This document shows, piece by piece, positions 6,563-15,191 of a DNA stretch of 64,000 nucleotides (positions are counted from its first letter, which is position 1; each line of letters opens with the position of its first letter). The DNA comes from Paenibacillus wynnii. Lineage in GTDB: Bacteria; Bacillota; Bacilli; Paenibacillales; Paenibacillaceae. Position numbers and translations under genes: made by a program. The stretch covers positions 992,001 through 1,056,000 of the forward strand of contig NZ_JQCR01000003.1 in the NCBI RefSeq assembly GCF_000757885.1. Reading direction: 5' to 3'. The notes under the pieces are model-generated. The model did not search any database. It saw nothing but the letters and a program-made list of their open reading frames with translations, and was not told the origin of the DNA.

Positions 6563-8848
6563 TTAATGCCTCTCAGCTTTTTCAGACAAGAGTTTGGCGA
6601 TCAGCTTGTCACCCTCGACATCGAGGTTCGGAAGCAGACGATCTAGCCATTTCGGAAGCCACCAGACTTTGTCGCCAAAGACAGCCATGACGGCTGGAAC
6701 GAGCGTCATACGAATGATGAATGCATCGATAAGAATACCGAATGCCAACGCGAAGCCGATCTGTTTAATCATTGCGTCAGGTGCAAAAATAAAACCGGCG
6801 AAGACGGAAACCATAATTACTCCTGCGGCAAGTACGACGCGGCTGGCGAGATCATAGCCATGAACGATACTATCGTTACCGCGTCGTCCGTGAACGTAAG
6901 CCTCACGCATGGAGCTCACCAGGAACACCTGGTAATCCATCGCCAATCCGTACAAAATACCGGTGACCAGAATCGGCATAAAGCTTAGCAGTGGGCCTCC
7001 TGTGTCAAATCCGAACAGGGAATGCATCCATCCCCACTGGTAAACCGCCGTTGTCAGACCGAAGGTGGCAAGGATACTGAGAATAAAACCAACAGTTGCT
7101 TTGATCGGAACGATGACCGACCGGAATACAAGCAGTAGGATGATCAGCGACAGGACTACGATAATGCCAATATAGATAGGGAATGCATCGGAAAGCTTGG
7201 ATGACATATCGATGTTAATGGCAGTGAAGCCGGTCACACCAATCGTTACATCACTACCTGTTGCAAGGCTGGAAGCGGGATCGCGCAGATCCTGCACCAA
7301 ATCTCTTGTCTCTGTATCTGTCGGTCCGGTTTTAGGAATTAGACTGATAATAGCGATATCTCCTGTTTCGTTGACACCCATCGGGGATACCAACGTAACG
7401 TTATCGTGCATTTGCAGCTCTTGAACCAGATTGCCGATTGTTTCCATTGAAATTTTATCGGACGTATTATTCGGCTGAGCTACCAGCAGCAGAGGTCCGT
7501 TGAATCCTTCGCCGAAACCTTCGGAGATAATGTCATAGCTTTGGCGTGCCGGAGTGTTCAGGTTCGCCGAGGCACCGGACGGTATGCCCAGGTCCATTTT
7601 GGTTACCGGAATAGCTACCGTTCCAAGTACCAGAACGACCAGAACAATGATGATCCAGCGGTATTTCACTGTGACATTAGCCCAGCGATGTGAGAAACCA
7701 TGACGCCCTTTGTTACCGGCAACTGTGCTTTTGGAGCGGGCTTTGGCTGTGCAGATCTTTTCACCAACAAGACCGAGCATTGCAGGCAGCAGCGTCAGCG
7801 ACAGCAGGACGGTAACCAGAACGCTGACAGCGGCAACAATAGCCATGGTCGACAAGAATCCGATACCGATAACCAACATACCACAGAGGGCGATAATGAC
7901 GGTCAGTCCTGCGAATAATACGGCGCTGCCGGCAGTGCCGATTGCCCGGCTCGCTGCTTCACGGGCGCTTAATTTCTCATCGAGAATCAAACGGCGCTGC
8001 CGGTTTACGATAAAGAGCGAATAGTCGATTCCGACAGCCAGACCGATCATGACAGCGAGAATCGGTGTAATATCATTCATCTGAATAATATTAGAGAAGG
8101 CAAAAGCACCCCCAACACTGATCGCAACACCGAGAAGTGCGGTAATCAGAGGCAGCCCTGCAGCAACAACTGAGCCAAGCGTAATAAAGAGTACAACCGC
8201 AGCGATAGCAACCCCTATGGCTTCAGTCGATCCGATAGAAGGGGTGCTCTTTAGCGAATCACTCGGTATGGCTGTAATGCCTGATCCTGCCTGTTCGACT
8301 TCGGTTACTGCGTTGATGACATTATCGGGTACGGAAGCGGGCAAAGACGTCTGCTGAACGGTGAACTGGAACTGGAACAGGGCAATATTCCCGTCTGCGG
8401 AAAGCATCACGCCGGGAACCGGAACACCGTCAGTCATCAGCGCTCCGTAAGGGACTGCTGATGCGGCTTGAGCCGCAGCGTCTGTCTGTCCTGCAGCCGC
8501 AGCAGCAGCTGCGGCCAGATCAGCAGGATTAATAATGTACTCCATACTGTAGACATCATTTATAGCCTTTAGGAGCAATGTGGTACGCTCCGGCGTGTCG
8601 AGACGTTCTCCGTCAGGGGCGGTAAAGGCGACGCTTGCCTGGCCGCCGGCAGCGGCGGGAAGTTCCTCAGCTAGCATATCCAGCACTTTTTGCGACTCTG
8701 TGCCTTTAATTTTCATTTCGGAGCTGGACTGGATGCCGTTGATACCGAGCAGGGTTCCAACTACACCAAGAATAACAACCCAGGCCATGATGAAATACCA
8801 TGGCTTGGAATAAGCCGATTTACCCAAGCGATATAGAAATATTGACAT
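6563..8848 (-). CDS. MMPL family RND-type exporter
   Basis: 761 residues with the MmpL/YdfJ layout: one N-terminal membrane helix (about 14-36), an extracytoplasmic domain to about 190, a bundle of membrane helices (about 200-360) with G-L-A-V-G-I-D-Y-S-L-F-I (the conserved Asp/Tyr pair used for proton coupling), a second outer domain, and a second helix bundle with Y-G-L-A-M-D-Y-Q-V-F-L. MMPL proteins export lipids, siderophores or hydrophobic metabolites using proton flux. I chose the ATG at 8848 because AAAAAGGAG sits eight bases upstream. The TetR gene ends 28 bases before it, so the two form an operon facing away from a type III PKS operon; exporting the PKS product is a reasonable guess. 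The first outer domain has an Ala/Gln-rich stretch near residue 125. Confidence 0.88.
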   Translation of the reverse strand: MSIFLYRLGKSAYSKPWYFIMAWVVILGVVGTLLGINGIQSSSEMKIKGTESQKVLDMLAEELPAAAGGQASVAFTAPDGERLDTPERTTLLLKAINDVYSMEYIINPADLAAAAAAAAGQTDAAAQAASAVPYGALMTDGVPVPGVMLSADGNIALFQFQFTVQQTSLPASVPDNVINAVTEVEQAGSGITAIPSDSLKSTPSIGSTEAIGVAIAAVVLFITLGSVVAAGLPLITALLGVAISVGGAFAFSNIIQMNDITPILAVMIGLAVGIDYSLFIVNRQRRLILDEKLSAREAASRAIGTAGSAVLFAGLTVIIALCGMLVIGIGFLSTMAIVAAVSVLVTVLLSLTLLPAMLGLVGEKICTAKARSKSTVAGNKGRHGFSHRWANVTVKYRWIIIVLVVLVLGTVAIPVTKMDLGIPSGASANLNTPARQSYDIISEGFGEGFNGPLLLVAQPNNTSDKISMETIGNLVQELQMHDNVTLVSPMGVNETGDIAIISLIPKTGPTDTETRDLVQDLRDPASSLATGSDVTIGVTGFTAINIDMSSKLSDAFPIYIGIIVVLSLIILLLVFRSVIVPIKATVGFILSILATFGLTTAVYQWGWMHSLFGFDTGGPLLSFMPILVTGILYGLAMDYQVFLVSSMREAYVHGRRGNDSIVHGYDLASRVVLAAGVIMVSVFAGFIFAPDAMIKQIGFALAFGILIDAFIIRMTLVPAVMAVFGDKVWWLPKWLDRLLPNLDVEGDKLIAKLLSEKAERH

Positions 8849-8876
8849 GTAATGGTTTCTCCTTTTTCTCTCTGGT

Positions 8877-9491
8877 TTAGAAGCCGTTGCGTAAATAAGC
8901 AAACATAGAATTTAAATATTGATCAAATGGCACAGCATCGGAGTCTTCTTGTACTTCGCCCGGCAGGAGGACATTTAACCGTCCATCCAAAATGGGTACG
9001 AAAGCTCCGTAGACAGCACCTGCAAGCAGATGAGTATAACCGTCTGTATAACGTCCATGTGAGAACTGTTGGAGCACTTCCTGCGCAGCAATCTGCAGTC
9101 GGCGAAAAACACTGAGGAGATAAGGCTCCAGCGACGGATACTGATTTGCGAGCGATACGAACTGCCGTAATTTACGCAAAAACTCAGAGGTGAACTGCAG
9201 CTTTAACAAGTTGTACAAGGCATCCAGCGGTGTTGCGTCCGCAGGCAAATCCTCCAACAGCATGTTCCCATCCTCTTTTGAAGCATTGCCGATAAAATAC
9301 TCAGCTACCGCTTCCTCTTTGCAAGAGAAATAGTTAGCAAAGGTTCGCCGGGAAAAGCCAGCCTTCTGAACAACGTCATCGATAATGAAGCCTTCCATTC
9401 CATGTTGAAGCGCAAGCTCAAAGGCCGCTTCGGCTATGGCGAAGCCGGTTGCTTCCTTCTTTTTGTCACGAAACGTCAGTTTGAGGTTCAA
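8877..9491 (-). CDS. TetR family regulator of the MMPL exporter
   Basis: 204 residues. The N-terminal helix-turn-helix is clear at about residues 30-60 (G-F-I-I-D-D-V-V-Q-K-A-G-F-S-R-R-T-F-A-N-Y), with F-S-C-K-E-E-A after it. The C-terminal ligand pocket is divergent, as usual. The start is a TTG at 9491 about 11 bases after AAGGAGG. An ATG seven bases further upstream is out of frame, and an in-frame stop directly precedes the TTG, so no earlier start is possible. It lies first in an operon with the exporter and probably represses it, and perhaps the divergent PKS operon, until a ligand binds. Confidence 0.85.
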   Translation of the reverse strand: MNLKLTFRDKKKEATGFAIAEAAFELALQHGMEGFIIDDVVQKAGFSRRTFANYFSCKEEAVAEYFIGNASKEDGNMLLEDLPADATPLDALYNLLKLQFTSEFLRKLRQFVSLANQYPSLEPYLLSVFRRLQIAAQEVLQQFSHGRYTDGYTHLLAGAVYGAFVPILDGRLNVLLPGEVQEDSDAVPFDQYLNSMFAYLRNGF

Positions 9492-9540
9492 ATTTCATGC
9501 GTCCTCCTTTCTTGAGTACAGAAAAGTTCTGGAATCCTTT

Positions 9541-9587
9541 TACTATATATAGTATTGCCCAAAGTGCAAAATTGCACAATGAGCAAT
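9541..9587. promoter_or_regulatory. Palindromic operator upstream of the TetR gene
   Basis: 9541-9554 is a perfect palindrome (TACTATATATAGTA) that also offers a -10-like box for the minus strand. At 9564-9577 GTGCAA-AA-TTGCAC is a perfect inverted repeat, inside a longer imperfect dyad 9554-9587. The position 60-90 bases before the TetR start suits autorepression; the stretch 9588-9853 leads into the PKS gene. Confidence 0.6.
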
Positions 9588-9853
9588 TAGTAGCTAATCT
9601 GTGAACTTTCATTTTGACCGTGCCAAGAGATTTTATCCTGCACGGTTTCTTTCAATTTGTCCGTTCGAACACTGAATCAAAGTCCGTCTGATGGTGAATT
9701 ATATAAACACTACTATAGTAAACTGTTAGTGAACATCGATTTCCCTAATGTTATTCCATTCGTAGATTACAACGTGAATACAGATTATAAAGGTCCCGTT
9801 AAGGGTAAACATTGTTGACCAAATCTATAAATCCATTAACGGAGGATTAAAAT

Positions 9854-11011
9854 ATGACACAACTCAACAGGAACACCGGAGCGGCAATTCTAGGAATAGG
9901 AACGTCACTGCCAATTCATTCGATTGCACAGTCAGATGTAGCTGAGCTGATCGCATCCTCGCTTCAAGACAGTCCGGATCTGGCTCGCTTCGCCAAAAGA
10001 ATATTCAAATCCTGCGGAGTTGAGACCCGTTATACATGTGATGACAGTTACTTGGGTTCAGCAGAGACCTGCCGCTATTTGCCATCAGGAGACCAATCGG
10101 TTATCCCGACAACCGAGGAACGAATGAAGAAATATCAACAAGAGGCGCTTCCGCTGGGACTGCAAGCTGCCGAGAAGGCCTTGCGTAATGCCGGACAGTC
10201 TTCCGGAGATATTACCCATCTGATTACCGTCAGCTGTACAGGCCAATACTTGCCGGGACTGGATGTTATGCTTATCAGGAAATTGGGAATGTCACCGCGC
10301 GTGAATCGCCTTCCCTTAATTTTCCAAGGATGTGCGGCTGGTTTAAAGGCTATCCAAATGGCCCGGGATGTCGTTCTGGGTGCTCCCGGTTCTAAGGTAC
10401 TGGTCGTCTGTGTTGAATTATGTACGCTTCATTTCCAACCTGCTAAGGAAAGAGAAGCTTTGTTTGCAGCTTCCTTTTTCGGCGATGGGGCAGCTGCTTC
10501 TGTAATCGGAGCTCCAGAATCACATAACAACCACTATCTGAGTCTGGGTTCAGGTTATTCCGTGCTTCTTCCTGATTCCACAGAGGAGATGACGTGGGAA
10601 GTGGGCAACATCGGGTATGACTTGTATTTATCTCCGCGAATTCCGAAACTGCTGGGAACTCACCTGGAAACAGAACTCGGGGTGCTGTTTGGAAACAAGA
10701 AGCTTCCTGATCTGTGGGCCATTCATCCGGGCGGACGCGGTATTGTCGACTCGGTTCAAGACGTCATGAAATTGCGAGATGAACAGACTCATTACAGCAG
10801 AGAAGTCTTAAGAACGGCTGGCAATCTTTCTTCCGTCACGATCATGTTTGTCCTGGAAGCGATGCGTCTGGACATGATAGCTCAGGAAAGTGCATCTAAG
10901 GAAGGGGTAGCAATGGCGTTCGGACCGGGCCTGACAGCCGAACTGATGCGTTTTACCTTTGTACCGGCATATTCTTCGTCCATTCAGGAGCAGAATCATG
11001 CCGTTCTTTAG
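9854..11011 (+). CDS. Type III polyketide synthase
   Basis: 385 residues of the chalcone/stilbene synthase family. The catalytic triad is visible: Cys160 in F-Q-G-C-A-A-G, His291 in A-I-H-P-G-G-R and Asn324 in T-A-G-N-L-S-S. F-F-G-D-G-A-A-A is the family signature near residue 210. Such enzymes extend an acyl-CoA with malonyl-CoA units and cyclise it to a pyrone or resorcinol; Bacillus BpsA makes alkylpyrones from fatty acyl-CoAs. The start follows ACGGAGGA. It is the first gene of a three-gene operon with an overlapping methyltransferase and an FAD reductase. Confidence 0.92.
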   Translation: MTQLNRNTGAAILGIGTSLPIHSIAQSDVAELIASSLQDSPDLARFAKRIFKSCGVETRYTCDDSYLGSAETCRYLPSGDQSVIPTTEERMKKYQQEALPLGLQAAEKALRNAGQSSGDITHLITVSCTGQYLPGLDVMLIRKLGMSPRVNRLPLIFQGCAAGLKAIQMARDVVLGAPGSKVLVVCVELCTLHFQPAKEREALFAASFFGDGAAASVIGAPESHNNHYLSLGSGYSVLLPDSTEEMTWEVGNIGYDLYLSPRIPKLLGTHLETELGVLFGNKKLPDLWAIHPGGRGIVDSVQDVMKLRDEQTHYSREVLRTAGNLSSVTIMFVLEAMRLDMIAQESASKEGVAMAFGPGLTAELMRFTFVPAYSSSIQEQNHAVL

Positions 11012-11717
11012 AACGTTGTCGGTCCGGGCGAAGGAAGATGAGCTAATGGATGATTTTTCCATGGGTGGACAAGAACTCATTGAAGCACTGAAGCATCTGA
11101 GGCGGCTTAATCGGATATTAGCTGCTACAGGCCCAACCAAAGCTGGCGTAGAGAAATTATGGCAAGCCATCGGCCGCCCCCGGACTCTAAGTATTCTCGA
11201 TGTAGGTGCAGGCTCTGGTGACGTGAATCAAAAGCTGCTGCAATGGGGTGAGCAAAAGGGAATTCAACTGGAGATTACCCTGGTCGACATAACAGAAGAA
11301 GCCTGCCAAGAGGCCAGGCATTTATTTCGCCATGAACCGAGAGTGAAGGTTATACAGGCGAATCTCCAAGAACTGGCCGATGGCTCTGCTGATATTGTGA
11401 CGGGGTCGCAATTCGTTCATCATTTTGACGGTCAGCAGCTGGTGGATATGGTATCTCATATGCGGAGAGCCTCAAATTACGGCGTTGTAATTAACGATAT
11501 TCACCGCCATCCGGTATCGTATGCGGCGGTCTGGGTAGTTACACGTATGATCTCACGCAACCGGTACATTCGGCATGACGGACCACTGTCGGTGGCCAAA
11601 GGCTTTAAGGGCAAGGATTGGCAGGAACTGAAGCTTAAGCTTCAATCCGAAGCAATGACATATACATGGAAACCGCTGTTCCGCTATTCAGTGGTAATCC
11701 CAAAGCAGGTGAACTGA
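10998..11717 (+). CDS. SAM-dependent class I methyltransferase
   Basis: 239 residues. The SAM-binding motif I is I-L-D-V-G-A-G-S-G-D-V-N near residue 65, followed by the acidic end of the second strand (T-L-V-D-I-T) and V-T-G-S-Q-F-V-H-H-F-D, where the substrate side begins. The start is taken at 10998: AGGAG lies eight bases upstream and the gene overlaps the PKS end by 14 bases, implying translational coupling. It probably O- or C-methylates the polyketide ring made by the PKS. Family members next to type III PKS genes often do this; the exact position cannot be told. Confidence 0.85.
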   Translation: MPFFRTLSVRAKEDELMDDFSMGGQELIEALKHLRRLNRILAATGPTKAGVEKLWQAIGRPRTLSILDVGAGSGDVNQKLLQWGEQKGIQLEITLVDITEEACQEARHLFRHEPRVKVIQANLQELADGSADIVTGSQFVHHFDGQQLVDMVSHMRRASNYGVVINDIHRHPVSYAAVWVVTRMISRNRYIRHDGPLSVAKGFKGKDWQELKLKLQSEAMTYTWKPLFRYSVVIPKQVN

Positions 11718-11719
11718 GG

Positions 11720-12871
11720 ATGATGAAGCAAGTGGACGCGATTGTGATCGGTGCGGGGATTGCTGGCAGCAGCACGGCACTTCAGCTTGCTCGCTTGGGT
11801 CACCATACGCTCCTCATGGACCGTCAGGAGTTCCCGCGGCATAAGACCTGCGGCGAATTCATGTCACCGGAAACGAAGGAAATGCTGGAGGTTCTGGGAG
11901 TCGATCTTACGAGTCAAAAGATTGCGCACAGTACCATGGACAGAGCACGCATCATCCTACCCCACGGAGGAGAGATTGAAGTACCTCTGCCAGGGCAGGC
12001 CATTGGTATCAGCCGTTATGAGCTAGACAGGATTCTTCACCAGAAGGCTCATTCAGCGGGAGCAGAAATTGTAACGAAAGCAACGGTAACCGGTATTCAT
12101 AAGTTGGATAGTCATGTTTACGAAGTGGACTGCCGGCAAGGAGATAAGCTCGTCCGGTATCAAGCCAAGGCTGTTATAGGTGCATATGGAACGAAGAAAC
12201 CCCGTGGTAAAGCGTCTGCTGTTGAGGATATTAGAGATGATACTGTATACATTGGTATAAAATCACATTACAACGGGATTAACGTACCGGAGCAGGTAGA
12301 GCTGTATTTCTGCAATGGAGGATATATCGGAATTTCTCCGATTGAAGAGGGAAAGGCAAACGTAGCAGCGTTACTAACTCTAGATTCCGTGCAAGGGAGC
12401 GGAAAGTCTGTGCTGGAAATTTTACGGGCTGCTGCTCAGACTAACAGCCGTCTCGCCGCAAGGCTCGCTGAGGGAACTCCTGTGCCAGGTTCCCAAGTGT
12501 CGATTGCACCACTTCGCTTGTCGGACGTACCGGATCCATGGTCAGAATTCCCTCATGTCGGAGATGCGATGCTCATGATCCCACCTCTGTGCGGAGATGG
12601 AATGTCGATTGCCCTGCGGTCCGCATTGTTATGTTCAGGATGGACCGATAACTATCTAAAGGGAACGCTTAACTATCATCAGTGGCAAAGCGGGTATACC
12701 GATGAAGCAAATAAAGAGTTCACTAAGCTGCTGAAGAGAGCCAGACGAATTCAGCAGCTGGCTTTCGCCAAAACCAACCGGCTGTATCCAGGACTGGCGA
12801 GAATGTTTCCTGGATTGGCGAAGTATGTGGTTAAAGCTACACGACTGTCAGAAAAGGGGCTGACCCCCTAA
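11720..12871 (+). CDS. FAD-dependent oxidoreductase, geranylgeranyl reductase-like
   Basis: 383 residues. The N-terminus is an FAD Rossmann motif (V-I-G-A-G-I-A-G-S-S, residues 9-18), ending in an acidic/basic D-R after the second strand; K-T-C-G-E-F near residue 45 and G-D-A-M-L-M-I-P-P-L-C-G-D-G-M near residue 280 match the second FAD-binding part of the FixC/geranylgeranyl reductase/monooxygenase group. The start at 11720 is two bases after the methyltransferase stop with GAACTGAGG upstream. It is the third gene of the PKS operon and probably hydroxylates or reduces the alkylpyrone or alkylresorcinol. Confidence 0.85.
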   Translation: MMKQVDAIVIGAGIAGSSTALQLARLGHHTLLMDRQEFPRHKTCGEFMSPETKEMLEVLGVDLTSQKIAHSTMDRARIILPHGGEIEVPLPGQAIGISRYELDRILHQKAHSAGAEIVTKATVTGIHKLDSHVYEVDCRQGDKLVRYQAKAVIGAYGTKKPRGKASAVEDIRDDTVYIGIKSHYNGINVPEQVELYFCNGGYIGISPIEEGKANVAALLTLDSVQGSGKSVLEILRAAAQTNSRLAARLAEGTPVPGSQVSIAPLRLSDVPDPWSEFPHVGDAMLMIPPLCGDGMSIALRSALLCSGWTDNYLKGTLNYHQWQSGYTDEANKEFTKLLKRARRIQQLAFAKTNRLYPGLARMFPGLAKYVVKATRLSEKGLTP

Positions 12872-12903
12872 TTAAACAAATATAAAAAGTCGCCTTCTGG
12901 TAT

Positions 12904-12975
12904 TATCCCCTTTAAGTAGACACTCGTAAAAAGCCTAATGTTAACATTAGGTAGCGAGTGAACTTAGAGGGGATA
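12904..12975. repeat. 72-base nested inverted repeat
   Basis: Outer arms 12904-12917 and 12962-12975 are complementary with one mismatch; inner arms 12921-12926 and 12955-12960 pair exactly; the core 12934-12951 is a perfect 18-base palindrome. It has no T-run, so it is not a standard terminator. It sits just before a short ORF with a GAGGGGATA ribosome site and may be a regulatory element or the end of a lost mobile element. Confidence 0.55.
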
Positions 12976-12980
12976 TTTTC

Positions 12981-13049
12981 ATGTCCATTAAAGACAATAT
13001 TTCAAATATGCTTAGCGAACTGTACGGGTTGCATGGGTTGCCGATGTGA
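12981..13049 (+). CDS. Short ORF of 22 residues, possibly truncated
   Basis: ATG at 12981 follows an AGAGGGGATATTTTC leader, a good ribosome site. The product M-S-I-K-D-N-I-S-N-M-L-S-E-L-Y-G stops early at TGA after a short duplicated GGGTTGC. It may be the 5' end of a gene destroyed downstream; another frame continues with hydrophobic residues to about 13168. No family recognised. Confidence 0.2.
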   Translation: MSIKDNISNMLSELYGLHGLPM

Positions 13050-13149
13050 GTTTACTCATCTTGTTTACGCTGGCGCACATGGTTTACAGCTATTCTAAGT
13101 GTTACGTATCTAATAGTGATGCGAACTTACAATCGCAAGGTATTTTACC

Positions 13150-14541
13150 CTATGATTCCAATTGAACTTCACCAGTAGCAGGATTCCAGTCCAAACGGAT
13201 ACCAAGCAGTGTACAGAGCTCCTGCAGTGGAAACAGAGTTGTATTGGATAAGTATTTTAGCGTAATGTCCTGCCCCGACTTTTTGCCGTTAATGAACAAT
13301 TGCGCCGGATCGGGATTGGACAAAGTCATATTTACCTTTACTCCGAGTCCTTTGAACACACTGGTCGAAGGAACGTAAATCTTTCCGTTAATTACCCCCG
13401 AGGATGCATAAAAATCAACAGTCTGTCCGTTCACTGTAAAAGTAAGCGGAGCCTGAACCGGCACCGCTGTTATGGATGCATCATTGGTTACAGTTCCGCT
13501 GCCTAATGCTAATCCACTATAAAATCCTGCACCCCAGCCCAGCAATGTCCCGTCCTTGCGCTGTGCGAAGCCGAAGCTCCCCGTGCTGCCCCAAACATTG
13601 GTAATGCTCTGGGCATCTTTGATCTGATATGGCTTAGCCAGAGCTCCGGCGTTATAATCCCATTGCCAGAGTGTGCCGTTTCCTCTCACCAAGAATAGCT
13701 TATTGTACCCTGTCTGCAGACTGTAGGCACTACCGAGCCCGGCAACTGTGGAAGGTGTTTTCAATGTCCGGTTCCATCTAAGAACCTGACCGTCCGTACG
13801 CAGTAGGAAAGCATTGTCACCGGAGGCGGCAATTTGCTTGATTCCGGAAGCGGCAAGCGAATTTACTGAGACCGGGTCACTTGCCCAGCGGACTCTGCCG
13901 TATACACTATTATATATGCTGAGCTGCTTTACACCGCCGCTGTCGGTAAGGAAAAGCGCATCATTGCCAGCAATAACGGCAGACCGGATACCCGAGATGC
14001 CGGTCAGCGGCAAATAGCGTACCGTCATGAGTACATTGTCAGTCTGGTCAAAGGAAGGATACCACATGGTCACTGTACCATCCTTTTTTATCGCCAAGCC
14101 GGTATAGCCATTTGTAATGATCGATGCCACATTTTGAAGCCCTTCGAGCTTGGTCGGCCCGCTTCTTTTCTGGTAGGGCAACAACGGGTCGTTATTGATA
14201 TATAAACTGTAGTTTTGACCCCAGCCCCATACTTCCCCGGCTGAATTTAAAGCAAACGAGCTACTAGAACCAGCTGCTACTTGAACAATATCCGTCAGGC
14301 CGGCAATTTTTCTCGGGACATATTGGTCAATAGCCGTTCCATCGCCTACTTGGCCGTATTTGTTGTATCCCCAGCCGGTAACTGTGCCGTCGCTCCACGC
14401 AGAAAGTCCATGCGCATAACCACCTGATAAGCTTATCGGACGAACGTCAGCCGCAACTGCTTTTCCCCCTCCAGCAGGTACAAGAATCAACGCAACCATT
14501 ATAAAAATCAGCAACTGTAGAAACCCTTTTCGATAACTCAC
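13150..14541 (-). CDS. Secreted RCC1-like repeat protein with copper amine oxidase-like domain
   Basis: 463 residues. A Sec signal peptide runs to about residue 30 (basic start, hydrophobic run, A-V-A-A). The middle has RCC1-type beta-propeller repeats, seen as recurring G-W-G-x-N and W-G-W-G units (about residues 57 and 105, and again G-W-G-A-G near 335), each preceded by V-A-A-G or similar. The last 95 residues match the copper amine oxidase N-terminal-like domain (PF07833): a V-N-G-Q-T-V strand, G-K-I-Y-V-P and L-F-P-L-Q-E-L-C-T-L-L-G. That domain is common at the ends of Paenibacillus exported proteins. Enzymatic activity is not expected; it probably acts as a surface binding module. The start follows GGAGGAGA. 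Confidence 0.82.
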   Translation of the reverse strand: MSYRKGFLQLLIFIMVALILVPAGGGKAVAADVRPISLSGGYAHGLSAWSDGTVTGWGYNKYGQVGDGTAIDQYVPRKIAGLTDIVQVAAGSSSSFALNSAGEVWGWGQNYSLYINNDPLLPYQKRSGPTKLEGLQNVASIITNGYTGLAIKKDGTVTMWYPSFDQTDNVLMTVRYLPLTGISGIRSAVIAGNDALFLTDSGGVKQLSIYNSVYGRVRWASDPVSVNSLAASGIKQIAASGDNAFLLRTDGQVLRWNRTLKTPSTVAGLGSAYSLQTGYNKLFLVRGNGTLWQWDYNAGALAKPYQIKDAQSITNVWGSTGSFGFAQRKDGTLLGWGAGFYSGLALGSGTVTNDASITAVPVQAPLTFTVNGQTVDFYASSGVINGKIYVPSTSVFKGLGVKVNMTLSNPDPAQLFINGKKSGQDITLKYLSNTTLFPLQELCTLLGIRLDWNPATGEVQLES

Positions 14542-14577
14542 ATATATCTCCTCCTTTAATAGTTATTATTTTATAGT

Positions 14578-14621
14578 ATTGAACACTCCCGCCACCTCTA
14601 CAGGTGGCGGGAGTGTTCAAT
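14578..14621. repeat. 20-base-pair perfect hairpin in the intergenic region
   Basis: Arms 14578-14597 and 14602-14621 are perfect complements around a 4-base loop. No T-run follows, so it is not a classical terminator. It lies between the RCC1-like gene and the acetyltransferase start and may mark a recombination junction, a terminator of a lost gene, or an operator. Confidence 0.6.
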
Positions 14622-14643
14622 CAGTCAGTTAACCGGGGAGAAA

Positions 14644-15030
14644 GTGGACGGAACGTTTGAATTATTGCCACCGTTTTATACGGATTATGGTCAAAATATC
14701 CGAGTGATTAAAGAGGTTTTTATTAACCAAGGCTGCACATTTATGGATAGAGGCGGAATAACCATTGAAGATCATGTCCTAATCGCTCCAAAGGTAAATC
14801 TTGTGACTACCAATCATCCAATAACACCGTCCCAAAGGAGATCGACCCTTTCACATCCCATTGTTATAAAAAAGGGAGCTTGGATAGGCATTGGTGCAAC
14901 CATCCTGCCCGGTATAACAGTCGGTGAGAATTCAATAGTAACGGCGGGGGCGGTAGTAACTAAAGATGTAGCTGCCAATACAATTGTAGGTGGAATGCCC
15001 GCAAAAGTGATAAGAACGATAGAGGAATAA
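14644..15030 (+). CDS. N-terminally truncated hexapeptide-repeat O-acetyltransferase
   Basis: 128 residues of a left-handed beta-helix (LbH) acetyltransferase related to maltose/galactoside acetyltransferase. The helix coils are clear (D-R-G-G-I-T-I-E-D-H-V-L-I-A-P, T-T-N-H-P-I with the active-site His, W-I-G-I-G-A-T-I-L-P-G-I-T-V-G, and G-M-P-A-K-V-I). The usual 55-60 residue N-terminal segment before the first coil is absent: the ORF opens with GTG within the last few residues before P-P-F-Y-T-D-Y-G. A GGGGAGAAA box lies upstream, so it may still be translated. I infer truncation at the nearby 20-bp hairpin. Confidence 0.65.
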   Translation: MDGTFELLPPFYTDYGQNIRVIKEVFINQGCTFMDRGGITIEDHVLIAPKVNLVTTNHPITPSQRRSTLSHPIVIKKGAWIGIGATILPGITVGENSIVTAGAVVTKDVAANTIVGGMPAKVIRTIEE

Positions 15031-15065
15031 TTCCGGAAACTTGAGGACTAAAGGAGGAAAATGAC

Positions 15066-15188
15066 ATGATAGTTAAAGACATGAAAGACACTATTTTATT
15101 CGATGCAGGAGAACCAAATAAACCAGAAACCGAATGGTTGGGGCCTGTAAATGATGAACAGTACGCGGAAGCCAATAAAATGAAATAA
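15066..15188 (+). CDS. 40-residue small protein, unidentified
   Basis: ATG at 15066 has a strong AAAGGAGG box seven to twelve bases upstream. The product is acidic (I-V-K-D-M-K-D-T-I-L-F-D-A, then a Pro/Glu-rich G-E-P-N-K-P-E-T-E-W) and ends N-K-M-K just before the convergent MerR gene. It may be the start of a longer gene lost here, since the excellent ribosome site is more typical of a full-length gene. I do not recognise a family. Confidence 0.35.
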   Translation: MIVKDMKDTILFDAGEPNKPETEWLGPVNDEQYAEANKMK

Positions 15189-15191
15189 AGA

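Noticed and set aside
11751..12026. 91-residue plus-strand ORF
   Set aside because: Overlaps the FAD oxidoreductase in another frame and has an Arg-rich shadow composition.
12904..12975. Possible insertion sequence end
   Set aside because: No transposase, no second end and no target duplication were seen; kept as a repeat only.
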